From positions 124,001-188,000 of the forward strand of contig NZ_JANUCA010000006.1 of the NCBI RefSeq assembly GCF_024807145.1: DNA of 64,000 bases. The letters are read 5' to 3'. The stretch is from Microbacterium sp. AK031 (GTDB taxonomy: Bacteria > Actinomycetota > Actinomycetes > Actinomycetales > Microbacteriaceae). The first letter of the stretch is position 1, and each line of letters opens with the position of its first letter. Positions 18,205 through 27,308 of this stretch are shown one piece after another. The notes under the pieces were generated by a model that did not search any database, had not been told where the DNA came from, and saw only the letters and a list, made by a program, of their open reading frames with translations. Position numbers and translations under genes: made by a program.

Positions 18205-19421
18205 ACGGTCTCTCCGTTTCGGGCGCGCAGGGCTGCGGCTTTGGCCGCCTTCCTGGCGCGCTTCTTCTTGTTCTTGCGATCAGTCGCCTCCGGCACCGGA
18301 GCATCGATGCGAGGCAGAACCATGGTGAAGGTCGATCCGCGGCTCGGTCTGGACCACACTCGGACCTCGCCGCCGTGCCGTTGCGTCGCGTGCTTCACGA
18401 TCGAGAGCCCGAGGCCGGTGCCGCCGGTGCGGCGCGAACGTGCCTCGTCCGCCCGGTAGAAGCGCTCGAAGATGCGCTCGCGGTCAGACTCCGAGATGCC
18501 GATGCCCTGGTCGGACACCGCGACCTCGAGCGTCTCCCCCTCGATCTTCACGCCGACGCCGACGCGCGAGCCCCGTGGTGAGTACACGATCGCGTTGGCG
18601 ATGAGATTGCCGACCGCCTCGATGAGTATCTGTGCGTCGCCGCGGACGAACGCGCCTCTGTCGCCGCCGCGGACGAGCTCAACGCCGGCGGAATCCGCCT
18701 GCACCGCGTGCGCTTCTATCGACGCCGTGATGACCTCGTCCATCGCCACCGGGTCGAAGTCCGTGATCCCGTCGGCCGCCTGCAGCCGTGACAGGCTCAT
18801 GATGCGGCCGGTGAGCTGTCCGAGCCTGGCAGCCTCTGCGGAGATGCGTGAGGCGAAGATCCGCACCTGCGCAGGATCGTCCGCCGCGGATTCGATGGCC
18901 TCTGCGAGCAGGCTGACGGCGCCCACCGGCGTCTTCAGCTCGTGGCTGGTGTTGGCGACGAAATCGCGTCGCACCTGATCCAGACGCTCCTGCTCGGTGA
19001 CATCGCGGACGATGAGGAGCGTGAGCCGCGCGCCGAGCGCGCTCGCCCGCGCCGACACCAGTCGCGGATCGAGGCTGACTCCAGGACGCGTGATGCGCAT
19101 CGTCTCGGTCGTGGATGCTCCGCTCGAGCGGAGCGTGCGCACGAGGTCGCGCAGTTCCGGGATGTCCAGCGTCGCACCGACTTCGATTCCGAAGCGCGCC
19201 GCGGCATGGGAGATCGCGAGGACAAGACCGGACGGGTCGACGATGCACGCGGCATCATCCATGCTGTCGAGCACATCGACCGCACCCCGCGGAACCACCG
19301 ATGACGCTTCCTCCGCCACTTTGGCGCGAGCACGGTACGCCCAGAACAAGAGCAAGGCCAGGCCGATGCCGATCACCAGACCGATGGCGAGGGCAAGCAG
19401 CGCGATCTGCGGCGAGTTCAT
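18201..19421 (-). CDS. senX3: Sensor histidine kinase SenX3
   Basis: 406 aa from ATG 19421 (MNSPQIALLALAIG); the earlier in-frame GTG at 19499 would run through the PHO-box region. One N-terminal membrane helix (5-27), a PAS domain (about 50-130, AACIVDPSGLVLAIS), the H-box SHELKTPVGAVSLLAEAI with the phosphorylated histidine, and an ATPase domain with NLIANAIVYSPRG, DQGIGISESD and RTGGTGLGLSIVKH. A lysine/arginine-rich tail follows. Its stop overlaps regX3 by 4 bp. Expected to be held in phosphatase mode by PhoU and the Pst transporter when phosphate is plentiful. Confidence 0.95.
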   Translation of the reverse strand: MNSPQIALLALAIGLVIGIGLALLLFWAYRARAKVAEEASSVVPRGAVDVLDSMDDAACIVDPSGLVLAISHAAARFGIEVGATLDIPELRDLVRTLRSSGASTTETMRITRPGVSLDPRLVSARASALGARLTLLIVRDVTEQERLDQVRRDFVANTSHELKTPVGAVSLLAEAIESAADDPAQVRIFASRISAEAARLGQLTGRIMSLSRLQAADGITDFDPVAMDEVITASIEAHAVQADSAGVELVRGGDRGAFVRGDAQILIEAVGNLIANAIVYSPRGSRVGVGVKIEGETLEVAVSDQGIGISESDRERIFERFYRADEARSRRTGGTGLGLSIVKHATQRHGGEVRVWSRPSRGSTFTMVLPRIDAPVPEATDRKNKKKRARKAAKAAALRARNGETV

Positions 19422-19493
19422 GTCACCAGCGTAGAGTGCGTTCACCTCGCGTCCGGCGAGTTTCCGCGCCATCTCGGACGCCGGCGAACTAGT

Positions 19494-19526
19494 ATTCACG
19501 TGCCGGGCACCATTCGTTAACCTTCG
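19494..19526 (+). promoter_or_regulatory. Candidate PHO box between senX3 and phoU
   Basis: Three units in exact 11-bp register: ATTCACG at 19494, GGGCACC at 19505 and GTTAACC at 19516. They resemble the actinobacterial PHO-box direct repeat (GTTCACC-type) bound by PhoP or RegX3. A fourth position (19527, ACGAACA) is weak. Located in the divergent promoter region, so it may autoregulate senX3-regX3 and control phoU. Confidence 0.6.
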
Positions 19527-19618
19527 ACGAACACAATCGCCTAGGGCGTGCGCACACTGCAGCGCCCGCCATCAGCCGGCCAGACCGCCCGAGCTCCGAA
19601 CGAAAGGTTGCGCCGCTC

Positions 19619-20341
19619 ATGCGTGAACTCTTCCATCAGTCCCTCGAGGACGTGCAGTCCCGTCTCGTGGAGATCGCCGACCTCGTCACCGTCTCCATCG
19701 ACAAGGCCACTCGCGCCTTCGCCACCGGCGACGTCGCTCTCGCAGAGGAGGTCATCGCCGACGATGCGAAGATCGACGCTCTTGCAGTGAAGCTCGACGC
19801 TCAGGCCATCGAGATCCTCGCCCGCCAGCAGCCCGTCGCCCGTGACCTGCGCATCGTCGTGTTCGCGCTCCGGGTGAGCGCATCCCTGGAGCGCATGGGC
19901 GACATGTCAGAGCACATCGCACAGCTCTCGCGCCTGCGCTTCCCCGAGCGCGCCATCCCCAAGGGCCTGAAGAGCACCTTCACCCGGATGGGTGAACTCG
20001 ACGTCGAGATCGCACGCACGCTCAGTGAGCTGCTGCGGACGCAGGATCTGCGATTCGCGGATGAGATCCGCAATTCGGATGACGATGTGGACGAACTGCA
20101 CGCCAAGGTCTTCGAGAAGGTGCTCAGCGACAACTGGAAGGGCGAAGCGGGCGCCACCGTCGACGCCACTCTCGCCAGCCGTTACCACGAGCGCTTCGCC
20201 GACCACGCTGTCGCCATCGCCAAGAAGGTCGTCTACCTCTCGACCGGCGACTGGGCTGTCGACGAGGAGGACATCGCCCTCGCCGCAGCCGAGGCCCAGT
20301 TAGCCGAAGGCCAGGAGCCCGACGGCAAGGGCACCGCCTGA
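19619..20341 (+). CDS. phoU: Phosphate signalling protein PhoU
   Basis: 240 aa, all-helical, with two tandem PhoU repeats. The first starts MRELFHQSLEDVQSRLVEIADLV; each repeat carries the E/DxxxD metal-binding helix (residues near DMSEHIAQL and HERFADHAVAIAKKVVYL). It couples the Pst transporter to SenX3 and represses the Pho response in high phosphate. Here it sits divergent from senX3 rather than after pstB, the arrangement usual in actinobacteria. Confidence 0.95.
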   Translation: MRELFHQSLEDVQSRLVEIADLVTVSIDKATRAFATGDVALAEEVIADDAKIDALAVKLDAQAIEILARQQPVARDLRIVVFALRVSASLERMGDMSEHIAQLSRLRFPERAIPKGLKSTFTRMGELDVEIARTLSELLRTQDLRFADEIRNSDDDVDELHAKVFEKVLSDNWKGEAGATVDATLASRYHERFADHAVAIAKKVVYLSTGDWAVDEEDIALAAAEAQLAEGQEPDGKGTA

Positions 20342-20364
20342 ATCTCGCTACGAGGCACTTTCGC

Positions 20365-20403
20365 GCCGAGACCCCCTGCAGAATCCCTGCAGGGGGTCTC
20401 GGC
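20365..20403. terminator. Bidirectional intrinsic terminator phoU/gpmA
   Basis: Perfect 17-bp stem GCCGAGACCCCCTGCAG (20365-20381) with its complement at 20387-20403, loop AATCC, between two convergent genes. Confidence 0.9.
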
Positions 20404-20419
20404 GTAGCAGCGGTGTCAG

Positions 20420-21169
20420 TTACTTCTTGCCCTGTGAGGCGACCGCTGCAGCGCCCGCGGCGGCCGCCTCGGGGTCGAGGTAACGGCCTGGACCGGTGGG
20501 CATGTTGTTCTCATCCAGCTCGTACACCAGCGGAATGCCGGTGGGAATGTTCAACTCCGCGATCGCGTCGTCGCTGATGCCGTCGAGATGCTTGACGAGT
20601 CCGCGCAGCGAGTTGCCGTGCGCGGTGACCAGAACGGTCTTGCCCGCCTCGAGGTCGGGAACGATCGCGCTCTCCCAGTAGGGCAGCAGCCGATCGATGA
20701 CGATCTTGAGCGACTCGGTGCGAGGGACCTCTCCGTCGATGCCGGCGTAGCGAGGATCGTTCACCTGGCTGAACTCGCTGTCGTCGTCCAGCAGGGGCGG
20801 CGGTACATCGAACGACCGACGCCACAACTGGAACTGCTCCGGCCCGAACTCCTCCAGAGTCTGCGCCTTGTCCTTGCCCTGCAGCGCTCCGTAGTGGCGC
20901 TCGTTGAGGCGCCACGAGCGGGTCACCGGGATCCAGAGCCGGTCTGCGGCATCCAGTGCGATGTCTGCCGTCTGGATCGCGCGGCTGAGCAGCGACGTGT
21001 GCAGCACGTCGGGAAGCAGGCCGGACTCGGCGATCAGTTCGCCACCGCGACGGGCCTCGTTCTTGCCCTGTTCGGTGAGGCGGACGTCCACCCAGCCGGT
21101 GAAGAGGTTCATTTCGTTCCACTCGCTCTGGCCGTGGCGGAGCAGGATGAGGGTGCGCGTCGCAGTCAT
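20420..21169 (-). CDS. gpmA: 2,3-bisphosphoglycerate-dependent phosphoglycerate mutase
   Basis: 249 aa glycolytic enzyme interconverting 3- and 2-phosphoglycerate. [18 protein letters not shown] carries the phosphorylated histidine (about residue 11) and following arginine-type ligands. [13 protein letters not shown] and the second catalytic histidine in [17 protein letters not shown] are intact. Full length. In actinobacteria it commonly neighbours phoU and senX3. Confidence 0.96.
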   Translation of the reverse strand: MTATRTLILLRHGQSEWNEMNLFTGWVDVRLTEQGKNEARRGGELIAESGLLPDVLHTSLLSRAIQTADIALDAADRLWIPVTRSWRLNERHYGALQGKDKAQTLEEFGPEQFQLWRRSFDVPPPLLDDDSEFSQVNDPRYAGIDGEVPRTESLKIVIDRLLPYWESAIVPDLEAGKTVLVTAHGNSLRGLVKHLDGISDDAIAELNIPTGIPLVYELDENNMPTGPGRYLDPEAAAAGAAAVASQGKK

Positions 21170-21203
21170 GCTTCCAGTCTATGAGGTCTGGGAGAATGGA
21201 TGC

Positions 21204-22043
21204 ATGGCGCCATCACTCCTCGGCCACCCCACCAGGGGTACCACGGGGACGAACCGTCTGCGCCGCAACGACCGCTGGATCGCGGCGAGCGCCGCACTGC
21301 GAACGGCCGACGATCCGCTGGTCATCGACCTCGGGTACGGTGCGAGTGGCGTCACCGCCTTCGAACTGGCGGCGAGACTCATCAGAGTCCGCCCCGATGT
21401 CGAGGTGGTCGGCTTCGAGCTCGACCCCGAGCGCGTGGCCACTGCGCGCGCTCAGCTCGAAGATGTGCGTGCGGGACGCAGCACGTTCTCCCCCGGCCTG
21501 CCGGTCTCCTTCGCACGCGGCGGGTTCGAGGTTCCGCTGGACGGACACCGCCGGCCCGCGGTGATCAGGGCTATGAACGTGCTGCGCCAATACGACGAGC
21601 CTGACGTACCAGCCGCCTGGGCGTCCATGGCTGCGCGCCTGGCGCCCGGTGGCTTGCTCTTCGAGGGCACCTGCGATGAGATCGGCCGGATCGCCAGCTG
21701 GGTCGACGTGCCCGCGGCCGGGCGTCCGCTGCATTTCACGATCTCATTCCGGTTGGCCGGACTCGAACGCCCGAGCATCGTCGCGGAACGGCTGCCCAAA
21801 GCGCTGATCCATCGCAATGTGCCCGGCGAGCGCGTCCACGAGCTGCTCGTCGATCTCGACGGGGAGTGGGAGCGAGCTGCTCCCCTGTCGACTTTCGGTG
21901 CCAAGCAGCGTTTCCTCGCCGCGGTCGCAGGCCTCAGAGCCCGCGGATGGCCGGTGCTCGGCGACCGCAGGCGCTGGCGTCTCGGAGAACTCACCCTGCC
22001 GTGGGACGCCGTGGCCCCGAGTCAGGCGCTGCGCGGGTCCTGA
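21204..22043 (+). CDS. Class I SAM-dependent methyltransferase
   Basis: 279 aa; ATG at 21204 after GGGAGA. The SAM-binding glycine loop IDLGYGASGVTAFELA (about 40-55) is followed by an acidic residue after beta-2 (VVGFELDPERV), the standard Rossmann layout. The catalytic half (AAWASMAARLAPGGLLFEGTCDEIGR) has the post-IV shape of small-molecule methyltransferases. Substrate unknown. The last 22 bp overlap the convergent ygfZ gene. Confidence 0.8.
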   Translation: MAPSLLGHPTRGTTGTNRLRRNDRWIAASAALRTADDPLVIDLGYGASGVTAFELAARLIRVRPDVEVVGFELDPERVATARAQLEDVRAGRSTFSPGLPVSFARGGFEVPLDGHRRPAVIRAMNVLRQYDEPDVPAAWASMAARLAPGGLLFEGTCDEIGRIASWVDVPAAGRPLHFTISFRLAGLERPSIVAERLPKALIHRNVPGERVHELLVDLDGEWERAAPLSTFGAKQRFLAAVAGLRARGWPVLGDRRRWRLGELTLPWDAVAPSQALRGS

Positions 22044-23149
22044 CCGGCTGGTCGCCGGGAGAGCCGTGTCAGCCGGGGGATATCGGCGGTCGCGCCGGCA
22101 TCGGCCGGGACGATCACCTGCTGCGCCGCCGCGACGTCGACACCACGCGATCTGACGATCAGATCTCCGATCGGCGCCCGACGGGAGAGTATCGCGAGCG
22201 CGATCGGGCCGTCCTCATGATGCTGAGCCACCGAGGTGACGTGGCCCACCTCATCGTCGGCCGCGAACACGGCATCGCCGGGCTCAGGAAGCACGTCATC
22301 GCTGCCGTCCAGGTGCAATGCCGCGAGGCGTCGCGGAGGATGACCGAGATTGTGCACCTTCGCGACAGTCTCCTGACCCCGGTAGCATCCTTTGCTCAGA
22401 TGCACGGCGCTGCGGATCCAGTCCGATTCGTGCGGAAGCGACCGCTCATCGACTTCGCGCGCCCAGCGGGGTCGCCAGGCCGCGATGCGCAGCGCCTCGG
22501 TCGCGAGGACTCCGGCGACATCCATGCCGGCGTCCTCCATGCGGTCGGCGAGGGATGCCGCGGCATCCGCGTCGACGATGGCCACGCGCCAGTCGTACTC
22601 GACCGACGGATGCCGTTCGACGTCCGAATACTGGTATCCTCCGAGCTGCACGGCCGACCACGGGTCGGTCCATACGAGCTGAATGCCGTTCGGGGACAGC
22701 GCCAGGTCACGCACGACGGCCTCGGCGTCACCACCGGAGAAGAAGCCGATCAGGTCGAGCTCAGGTCGGGCGGTGACCGTGACACGGGAGCGGAACACCA
22801 TCCGCTGCAGCCAGGTCGCGAGGGATTCGGCATCCGCAGCATCCGCGATCAGCCAGACCGACGAGCCGTCCTCGAACACACCGGCGGCATGCTCGACGCG
22901 ACCCTGCGGATCCAGAATCAGCAGTTCGGTGCTGTCTCCGGCGACGAGCCGAGCGACCGACTGCGACGTTATCGAGTCCAGCCAGCTCAGGCGGTCGTCT
23001 CCAGCGATCTCGATGACCGCACGATCACCGAGCGGAGCCGCAGCGGTGCCTGCGATGAGACGCCTCTGCTCGCGGATCGGATCTCCGAAATGCAGAACCA
23101 CATCGCCTTCGGTGACTGCACCGGGCAGGGCGGAGAACGCGCTCATCAT
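22022..23149 (-). CDS. ygfZ: YgfZ/GcvT-like folate-binding protein (Fe-S cluster repair)
   Basis: 375 aa. The signature KGCYRGQETVAKVHNLG (about 268-284) is diagnostic of YgfZ, a tetrahydrofolate-dependent factor for maintaining iron-sulphur enzymes. The N-terminal GcvT fold is recognisable (ITSQSVARLVAGDSTELLILDPQGRVEH). Its start overlaps the stop of the nitrobindin-like gene, suggesting coupling; the two are often neighbours in actinobacteria. Confidence 0.92.
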   Translation of the reverse strand: MMSAFSALPGAVTEGDVVLHFGDPIREQRRLIAGTAAAPLGDRAVIEIAGDDRLSWLDSITSQSVARLVAGDSTELLILDPQGRVEHAAGVFEDGSSVWLIADAADAESLATWLQRMVFRSRVTVTARPELDLIGFFSGGDAEAVVRDLALSPNGIQLVWTDPWSAVQLGGYQYSDVERHPSVEYDWRVAIVDADAAASLADRMEDAGMDVAGVLATEALRIAAWRPRWAREVDERSLPHESDWIRSAVHLSKGCYRGQETVAKVHNLGHPPRRLAALHLDGSDDVLPEPGDAVFAADDEVGHVTSVAQHHEDGPIALAILSRRAPIGDLIVRSRGVDVAAAQQVIVPADAGATADIPRLTRLSRRPAGQDPRSA

Positions 23150-23751
23150 CAGACCTTCGCCAGACGGGCCGAAGCGTGCGAGCCGAGCTCAGCGCCGAGA
23201 GCCGCGATGTCCCACGCCCACAGCAGGTGGCCGTCCACGAGGCCGTACATGCGGCTCGCCGCCCGATAGTCCTTGCTTCCCGCACCGCGCACGATCGCAT
23301 CCGTCGCGATGTCGATGCGAGGGCCGTTGATCTCACCCAGATACAGCTCGAGCATGCCGTCCGAGTGCGCGATCGAGACCTCGAGCGGGAAGCCGCCGGA
23401 CGCGGCACGCAGCAGTTCGACGTCGTCGACGGTGCGGGCAGCCGCACTCTCGGAAGGCGGCAGCAGCCCCGGCCCTGCGTCCGCGGCGGTGGCGGGACGG
23501 GCGAGTCGCCAGAATCCGGTCTCGGCGACCAGCACGATGGACGGCTCGCCCTCGGCGCTCGGCATCCAGCCGGTTGCGGCGTAGTTCAGGTGACCGGTGC
23601 CGTCGTGGCTGAAGCTGACTCGATGAGTGAACTCGCCCTCGAAGCGGTGACCTTCGGTGGTGTACTCGATGACACCGGTGCCCTCCCAGACGCCGATGAG
23701 CCAGCTCAGTGGCGCGAGATCGGCCGGAAGGTCGGTGGGAAGCTCACGCAT
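23149..23751 (-). CDS. Nitrobindin-like (FABP/DUF1794) heme-binding protein
   Basis: 200 aa from ATG 23751 (MRELPTDLPADLAPLSWLIG). The signature GVWEGTG near residue 22 is the nitrobindin GxWxGxG. The C-terminal SRMYGLVDGHLLWAWDIAALG carries the region that supplies the proximal ligand in the family. It forms a 10-strand barrel binding ferric heme; peroxynitrite isomerisation has been shown for relatives. Lies immediately upstream of ygfZ. Confidence 0.88.
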   Translation of the reverse strand: MRELPTDLPADLAPLSWLIGVWEGTGVIEYTTEGHRFEGEFTHRVSFSHDGTGHLNYAATGWMPSAEGEPSIVLVAETGFWRLARPATAADAGPGLLPPSESAAARTVDDVELLRAASGGFPLEVSIAHSDGMLELYLGEINGPRIDIATDAIVRGAGSKDYRAASRMYGLVDGHLLWAWDIAALGAELGSHASARLAKV

Positions 23752-23762
23752 GGATGCTCGGT

Positions 23763-23876
23763 TCAGCGCTGACCGCGGAACAGATTCCACAGCACGGTGC
23801 CGGACACGAAGGCGATCGCAAGACTCGCAAGGCCCAGCAGACCGATGAAGAAGAGTTCGAGTGCGATGAGGTCCAT
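23763..23876 (-). CDS. 37-aa single-pass membrane peptide
   Basis: Starts MDLIALELFFIGLLGLASL and ends WNLFRGQR: one membrane helix with a positive C-terminus, so the N-terminus probably faces outward. The longer frame upstream is not protein-like. A GGGGA element precedes the ATG. It sits between the nitrobindin gene and another small membrane protein on the same strand. Function unknown; confidence rests on composition and compact spacing. Confidence 0.55.
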   Translation of the reverse strand: MDLIALELFFIGLLGLASLAIAFVSGTVLWNLFRGQR

Positions 23877-23919
23877 GATCCCCACTCTACCCCTGGGATC
23901 AGTGCTCTCGGCGAGCGGA

Positions 23920-24210
23920 TCAGGCAGGAACCAGGGCCGCCAGCGCGAACCCGGCGGAGACGACTCCGAGCAGCAGGAGTGCACCGGTCACGCTCACCGC
24001 GGTCCGGAAGATGAAGCCCTTCGTCTGCCCGTACCAGAGCTGCAGGGCGAACGAGAGCAGCACCGCACCGCCGAAGCCGACGATCAGCCACTGCACCCGC
24101 CACTGCATCGGCACGAAGATACCGATGCAGATCGCCGCGATCAGGGCGGCGCCCCACACGATCACGACGCCCCCCAGCGGACTGCGCGGCGCGAGAGCAG
24201 GTTCGGACAT
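23920..24210 (-). CDS. Small membrane protein, three helices
   Basis: 96 aa from ATG 24210 (MSEPALAPRSPLGGVVIVWGAAL). Three hydrophobic segments, about 14-36, 43-60 and 69-94. I do not recognise the family. The gene ends 43 bp before the 37-aa membrane peptide on the same strand, and both may be co-transcribed. Its upstream region carries a perfect 17-bp tandem duplication. Confidence 0.65.
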   Translation of the reverse strand: MSEPALAPRSPLGGVVIVWGAALIAAICIGIFVPMQWRVQWLIVGFGGAVLLSFALQLWYGQTKGFIFRTAVSVTGALLLLGVVSAGFALAALVPA

Positions 24211-24216
24211 GTCCCC

Positions 24217-24250
24217 ATTGTTACGCATTCGACATTGTTACGCATTCGAC
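24217..24250. repeat. Perfect 17-bp tandem duplication
   Basis: ATTGTTACGCATTCGAC occurs twice head to tail (24217-24233 and 24234-24250), between the start of the small membrane gene and glnR. It is AT-rich against the local background. Confidence 0.95.
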
Positions 24251-24366
24251 GGCAGTTCCGCCGTTGCGTGTGATCACCATCTGAATCGCTGAGTATCATG
24301 GGGCGCACGGCGTCGTACCCGATCGCCGTTCAGGGCGACGGTTCCCGCAGCCCGGAAGGAAAGCGC

Positions 24367-25050
24367 GTGGCACTGCTCCTGGTTCTGACCTCTGCTCCCA
24401 CTTCGGAGCGGGTACTGCCCGCCCTCGAACTGCTGAGCCACCGTGTGCGCCAGATCCCCGCGGAACCTGCTCAGCTCGTCAGCGCCCCCGAGAGCGACAT
24501 CGTCATCGTCGACGGGAGGCACGACCTCTCCGCCGCCAAGTCGCTGTGCAAACTGCTTCGCACGACCGGACAGGACGCACCGCTTCTGCTCGTCGTCACA
24601 GAAGGCGGGATGAGCGCGGTCTCGGGCGACTGGGGCATCGACGATGTGCTGTTGACGAACGCGGGGCCGGCCGAGACCGATGCCCGCATCCGACTGGCGA
24701 TCGCCCGCGGCGAGGCCACCGCTGAGCCTGCCAGAGTGCAGGCATCAGGAGTCACGATCGACGAGCAGTCGTATTCCGCCAAGCTGCACGGGAGGGCGCT
24801 GGATCTCACCTACAAGGAGTTCCAGTTGCTGCACTTCCTCGCGACGCATCCTTCGCGCGTGTTCACCCGGGAGCAGCTGCTCAGCGAGGTGTGGGGCTAT
24901 GACTACTTCGGCGGCACGCGAACAGTGGACGTGCACGTGCGGCGCCTGCGCGCCAAGCTCGGCGACCAGGAGCAGATCATCGGCACGGTGCGCAATGTCG
25001 GCTACCGCTTCAACGTGTATGACGAGGATCAGCTCGCCGCCTCACGGTGA
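24367..25050 (+). CDS. glnR: GlnR-type orphan response regulator (nitrogen control)
   Basis: 227 aa from a GTG after GGAAGGAAAG. The receiver-like domain lacks the usual acidic pair at its start (VALLLVLTS) but keeps D49 ([10 protein letters not shown]). RSLCQLLR-like [23 protein letters not shown] and DWGIDDVLL closely match Streptomyces and mycobacterial GlnR, which works without a cognate kinase. The C-terminal winged helix ([38 protein letters not shown]) is complete. It controls ammonium assimilation genes in relatives and here heads a run of phosphate genes. Confidence 0.9.
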   Translation: MALLLVLTSAPTSERVLPALELLSHRVRQIPAEPAQLVSAPESDIVIVDGRHDLSAAKSLCKLLRTTGQDAPLLLVVTEGGMSAVSGDWGIDDVLLTNAGPAETDARIRLAIARGEATAEPARVQASGVTIDEQSYSAKLHGRALDLTYKEFQLLHFLATHPSRVFTREQLLSEVWGYDYFGGTRTVDVHVRRLRAKLGDQEQIIGTVRNVGYRFNVYDEDQLAASR

Positions 25051-25063
25051 CGCCGAGGCATTG

Positions 25064-25093
25064 CCGTGTCACCGCGACCGCGCAGTGACACGG
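25064..25093. terminator. Inverted repeat after glnR, probable terminator
   Basis: CCGTGTCAC (25064-25072) and GTGACACGG (25085-25093) form a 9-bp stem with a 12-nt loop between glnR and ppk. The T-tract is poor, so a protein-binding site remains possible. Confidence 0.5.
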
Positions 25094-25102
25094 ATCGGTC
25101 TT

Positions 25103-25124
25103 GTTCACGCACGTGTCATCTGGC
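25103..25124 (+). promoter_or_regulatory. Possible PHO box before ppk
   Basis: GTTCACGCACG followed directly by TGTCATCTGGC, two 11-nt units resembling the PHO-box repeat, 19 bp before the ppk start. Only the first unit is a good match. Confidence 0.35.
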
Positions 25125-25142
25125 GGTGCCAAGATGTAGTCC

Positions 25143-27308
25143 ATGATCGATTCCGCGCTCGCCGACGCTGGGCTCGGTGATGCCGAAGACGATGACTTCG
25201 ACGCCATCGAATCTCCGGACTCCCTGCTGCCCGACCATCGCTACCACGACCGCGAGGTCAGCTGGCTGGCCTTCAACCAGCGCGTACTCGAGCTCGCCGA
25301 AGATGCCTCGCTTCCCGAGTTGGAGCGCGCGAACTTCCTGGCGATCTTCGCGAGCAACCTCGACGAGTTCTTCATGGTCCGCGTCGCAGGGCTCAAGCGG
25401 CGCATCGTCACCGGCCTCGCGGTGCCGACGAACGTCGGCCGCTCCCCCTCCGACGTACTCGCCGACATCTCCCGCGAAGCCCATGCCCTCCAGTTGCGCC
25501 ACGCCGCCGCATGGACCGAGCTGGTGCGCCCCGCTCTGGCGGAATCCGGCATCGAGATCACCGAGTGGGGCCTCCTCACCGAGGCAGAGCGTTCCGCGCT
25601 CACGGAGTACTTCCAGCTGCATGTCTTCCCAGTGCTCATGCCGCTCGCCGTCGATCCCGCGCACCCGTTCCCCTACATCTCCGGCCTTTCGCTGAACCTC
25701 GCGATCCGCATCCGCAATGCACGCACGGGACGACAGGAGTTCGCGCGCCTCAAGGTCCCGCCCATGCTCCCTCGCCTCGTCGAGGTGCCCGGCGGAAGTG
25801 AGATCGCCCGGTATCTCCCCCTCGAAGACCTGATCTCGAACCACCTCGGCGACCTCTTCCCCGGGATGGAGGTGCTCGATCATCACGCGTTCCGCCTCAC
25901 CCGCAACGAGGATGTGGAGATCGAGGAGGACGAAAGCGAGAATCTCATTCAGGCACTCGAGGCCGAGCTGCTCCGCCGCCGGTTCGGCCCGCCTATCCGT
26001 CTTGAGATCGCCGACGACATGGATGAGGTGACCCTCGATCTTCTGATCAAGGAGCTCGACATCACCGACCAGGAGGTCTACCGCCTGCCGAGTCCGCTCG
26101 ATCTGCGTGGCCTCTTCTCGCTCTCGCGCGTCAACCGCCCCGACCTGCGCTACCCGCCGCATCTGCCGACGACGGCCGTGCCCTTCCAGCCGACAGGTTC
26201 GAACAGTCGCGCCGACATCTTCGCCGCCATCCGCAAGGGCGACGTGCTGGTGCACCACCCGTACGAGTCGTTCGCGACCAGCGTGCAAGCCTTCCTCGAA
26301 CAGGCCGCTCGTGACCCTGATGTGCTCGCGATCAAGCAGACGCTGTACCGCACGTCAGGTGACAGCCCGGTCGTGCAGGCGCTGATCGACGCGGCTGAGG
26401 CCGGCAAGCAGGTGCTGGCCCTTGTCGAGGTGAAGGCCCGCTTCGACGAGGCGAACAACATTGTCTGGGCCCGCAAGCTCGAGAAGGCCGGCGTGCACGT
26501 CGTGTACGGTCTGGTCGGCCTGAAGACGCATTGCAAGCTCGCGCTCGTCATCCGCGAGGAAGACGGGATGCTGAGGCACTACTCGCATGTCGGCACCGGC
26601 AACTACAACCCGAAGACGAGCCGCGTCTACGAGGACTTCGGCCTCTTCACGGCCGACGCACAGGTCGGTAAAGACCTCACCCGCCTCTTCAACGAGCTCA
26701 GCGGATATGCGATCGAGAAGAAGTTCAAGCGCCTCCTCGTCGCACCGCTGCACCTGCGAAAGGGGCTGCTGCGGCAGATCGACAACGAGCGCAAGAACGC
26801 GGAAGCCGGCAAGTCAGCCCATATCCGCATAAAGGTCAACTCGATGGTCGATGAGGAGATCATCGATGCGCTCTACCGGGCGAGCCAGGCAGGGGTGAAG
26901 GTCGACATCTGGGTGCGCGGCATCTGCAGCATCAAGGTCGACCTGCCAGGGATCAGCGACAACATCACCGTGCGCAGCATTCTGGGACGATACCTGGAGC
27001 ATTCCCGGATATTCGCGTTCGAGAACGACGGCGATCCGCAGGTGCACATCGGCAGCGCCGACATGATGCACCGCAACCTCGACCGTCGCGTCGAGGCGCT
27101 GGTGCGCGTCACCGACCCCGCACATGTGAAAGAGCTGCTGGCGTTCTTCGACCTCGCGATGGACGACACCACGATCTCCTGGCACCTGGGAGAGGAAGGC
27201 GTCTGGACTCGCCACTCCGCAGATGCCGAGGGAAATCCGCTCATCGACCTGCAGGATAAGACCATGAGCCAGATCCGACGACGTCGGCGTACGCGCACGG
27301 TGCGATGA
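25143..27308 (+). CDS. ppk1: Polyphosphate kinase
   Basis: 721 aa; reversibly transfers the ATP gamma-phosphate to polyphosphate. Four-domain layout: N-terminal helical domain ([15 protein letters not shown]), head domain, then two phospholipase-D-like catalytic domains. [18 protein letters not shown] and [15 protein letters not shown] carry the catalytic arginine and the phosphorylated histidine; [12 protein letters not shown] follows. The C-terminal domain ends [17 protein letters not shown]. The start of the Nudix gene overlaps its stop by 4 bp. Confidence 0.96.
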   Translation: MIDSALADAGLGDAEDDDFDAIESPDSLLPDHRYHDREVSWLAFNQRVLELAEDASLPELERANFLAIFASNLDEFFMVRVAGLKRRIVTGLAVPTNVGRSPSDVLADISREAHALQLRHAAAWTELVRPALAESGIEITEWGLLTEAERSALTEYFQLHVFPVLMPLAVDPAHPFPYISGLSLNLAIRIRNARTGRQEFARLKVPPMLPRLVEVPGGSEIARYLPLEDLISNHLGDLFPGMEVLDHHAFRLTRNEDVEIEEDESENLIQALEAELLRRRFGPPIRLEIADDMDEVTLDLLIKELDITDQEVYRLPSPLDLRGLFSLSRVNRPDLRYPPHLPTTAVPFQPTGSNSRADIFAAIRKGDVLVHHPYESFATSVQAFLEQAARDPDVLAIKQTLYRTSGDSPVVQALIDAAEAGKQVLALVEVKARFDEANNIVWARKLEKAGVHVVYGLVGLKTHCKLALVIREEDGMLRHYSHVGTGNYNPKTSRVYEDFGLFTADAQVGKDLTRLFNELSGYAIEKKFKRLLVAPLHLRKGLLRQIDNERKNAEAGKSAHIRIKVNSMVDEEIIDALYRASQAGVKVDIWVRGICSIKVDLPGISDNITVRSILGRYLEHSRIFAFENDGDPQVHIGSADMMHRNLDRRVEALVRVTDPAHVKELLAFFDLAMDDTTISWHLGEEGVWTRHSADAEGNPLIDLQDKTMSQIRRRRRTRTVR

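Noticed and set aside
24217..24250. GlnR binding box in the 17-bp repeat
   Set aside because: The GTAAC elements recur every 17 bp, not with the half-site spacing expected for GlnR boxes, and the GAAAC partner is missing.
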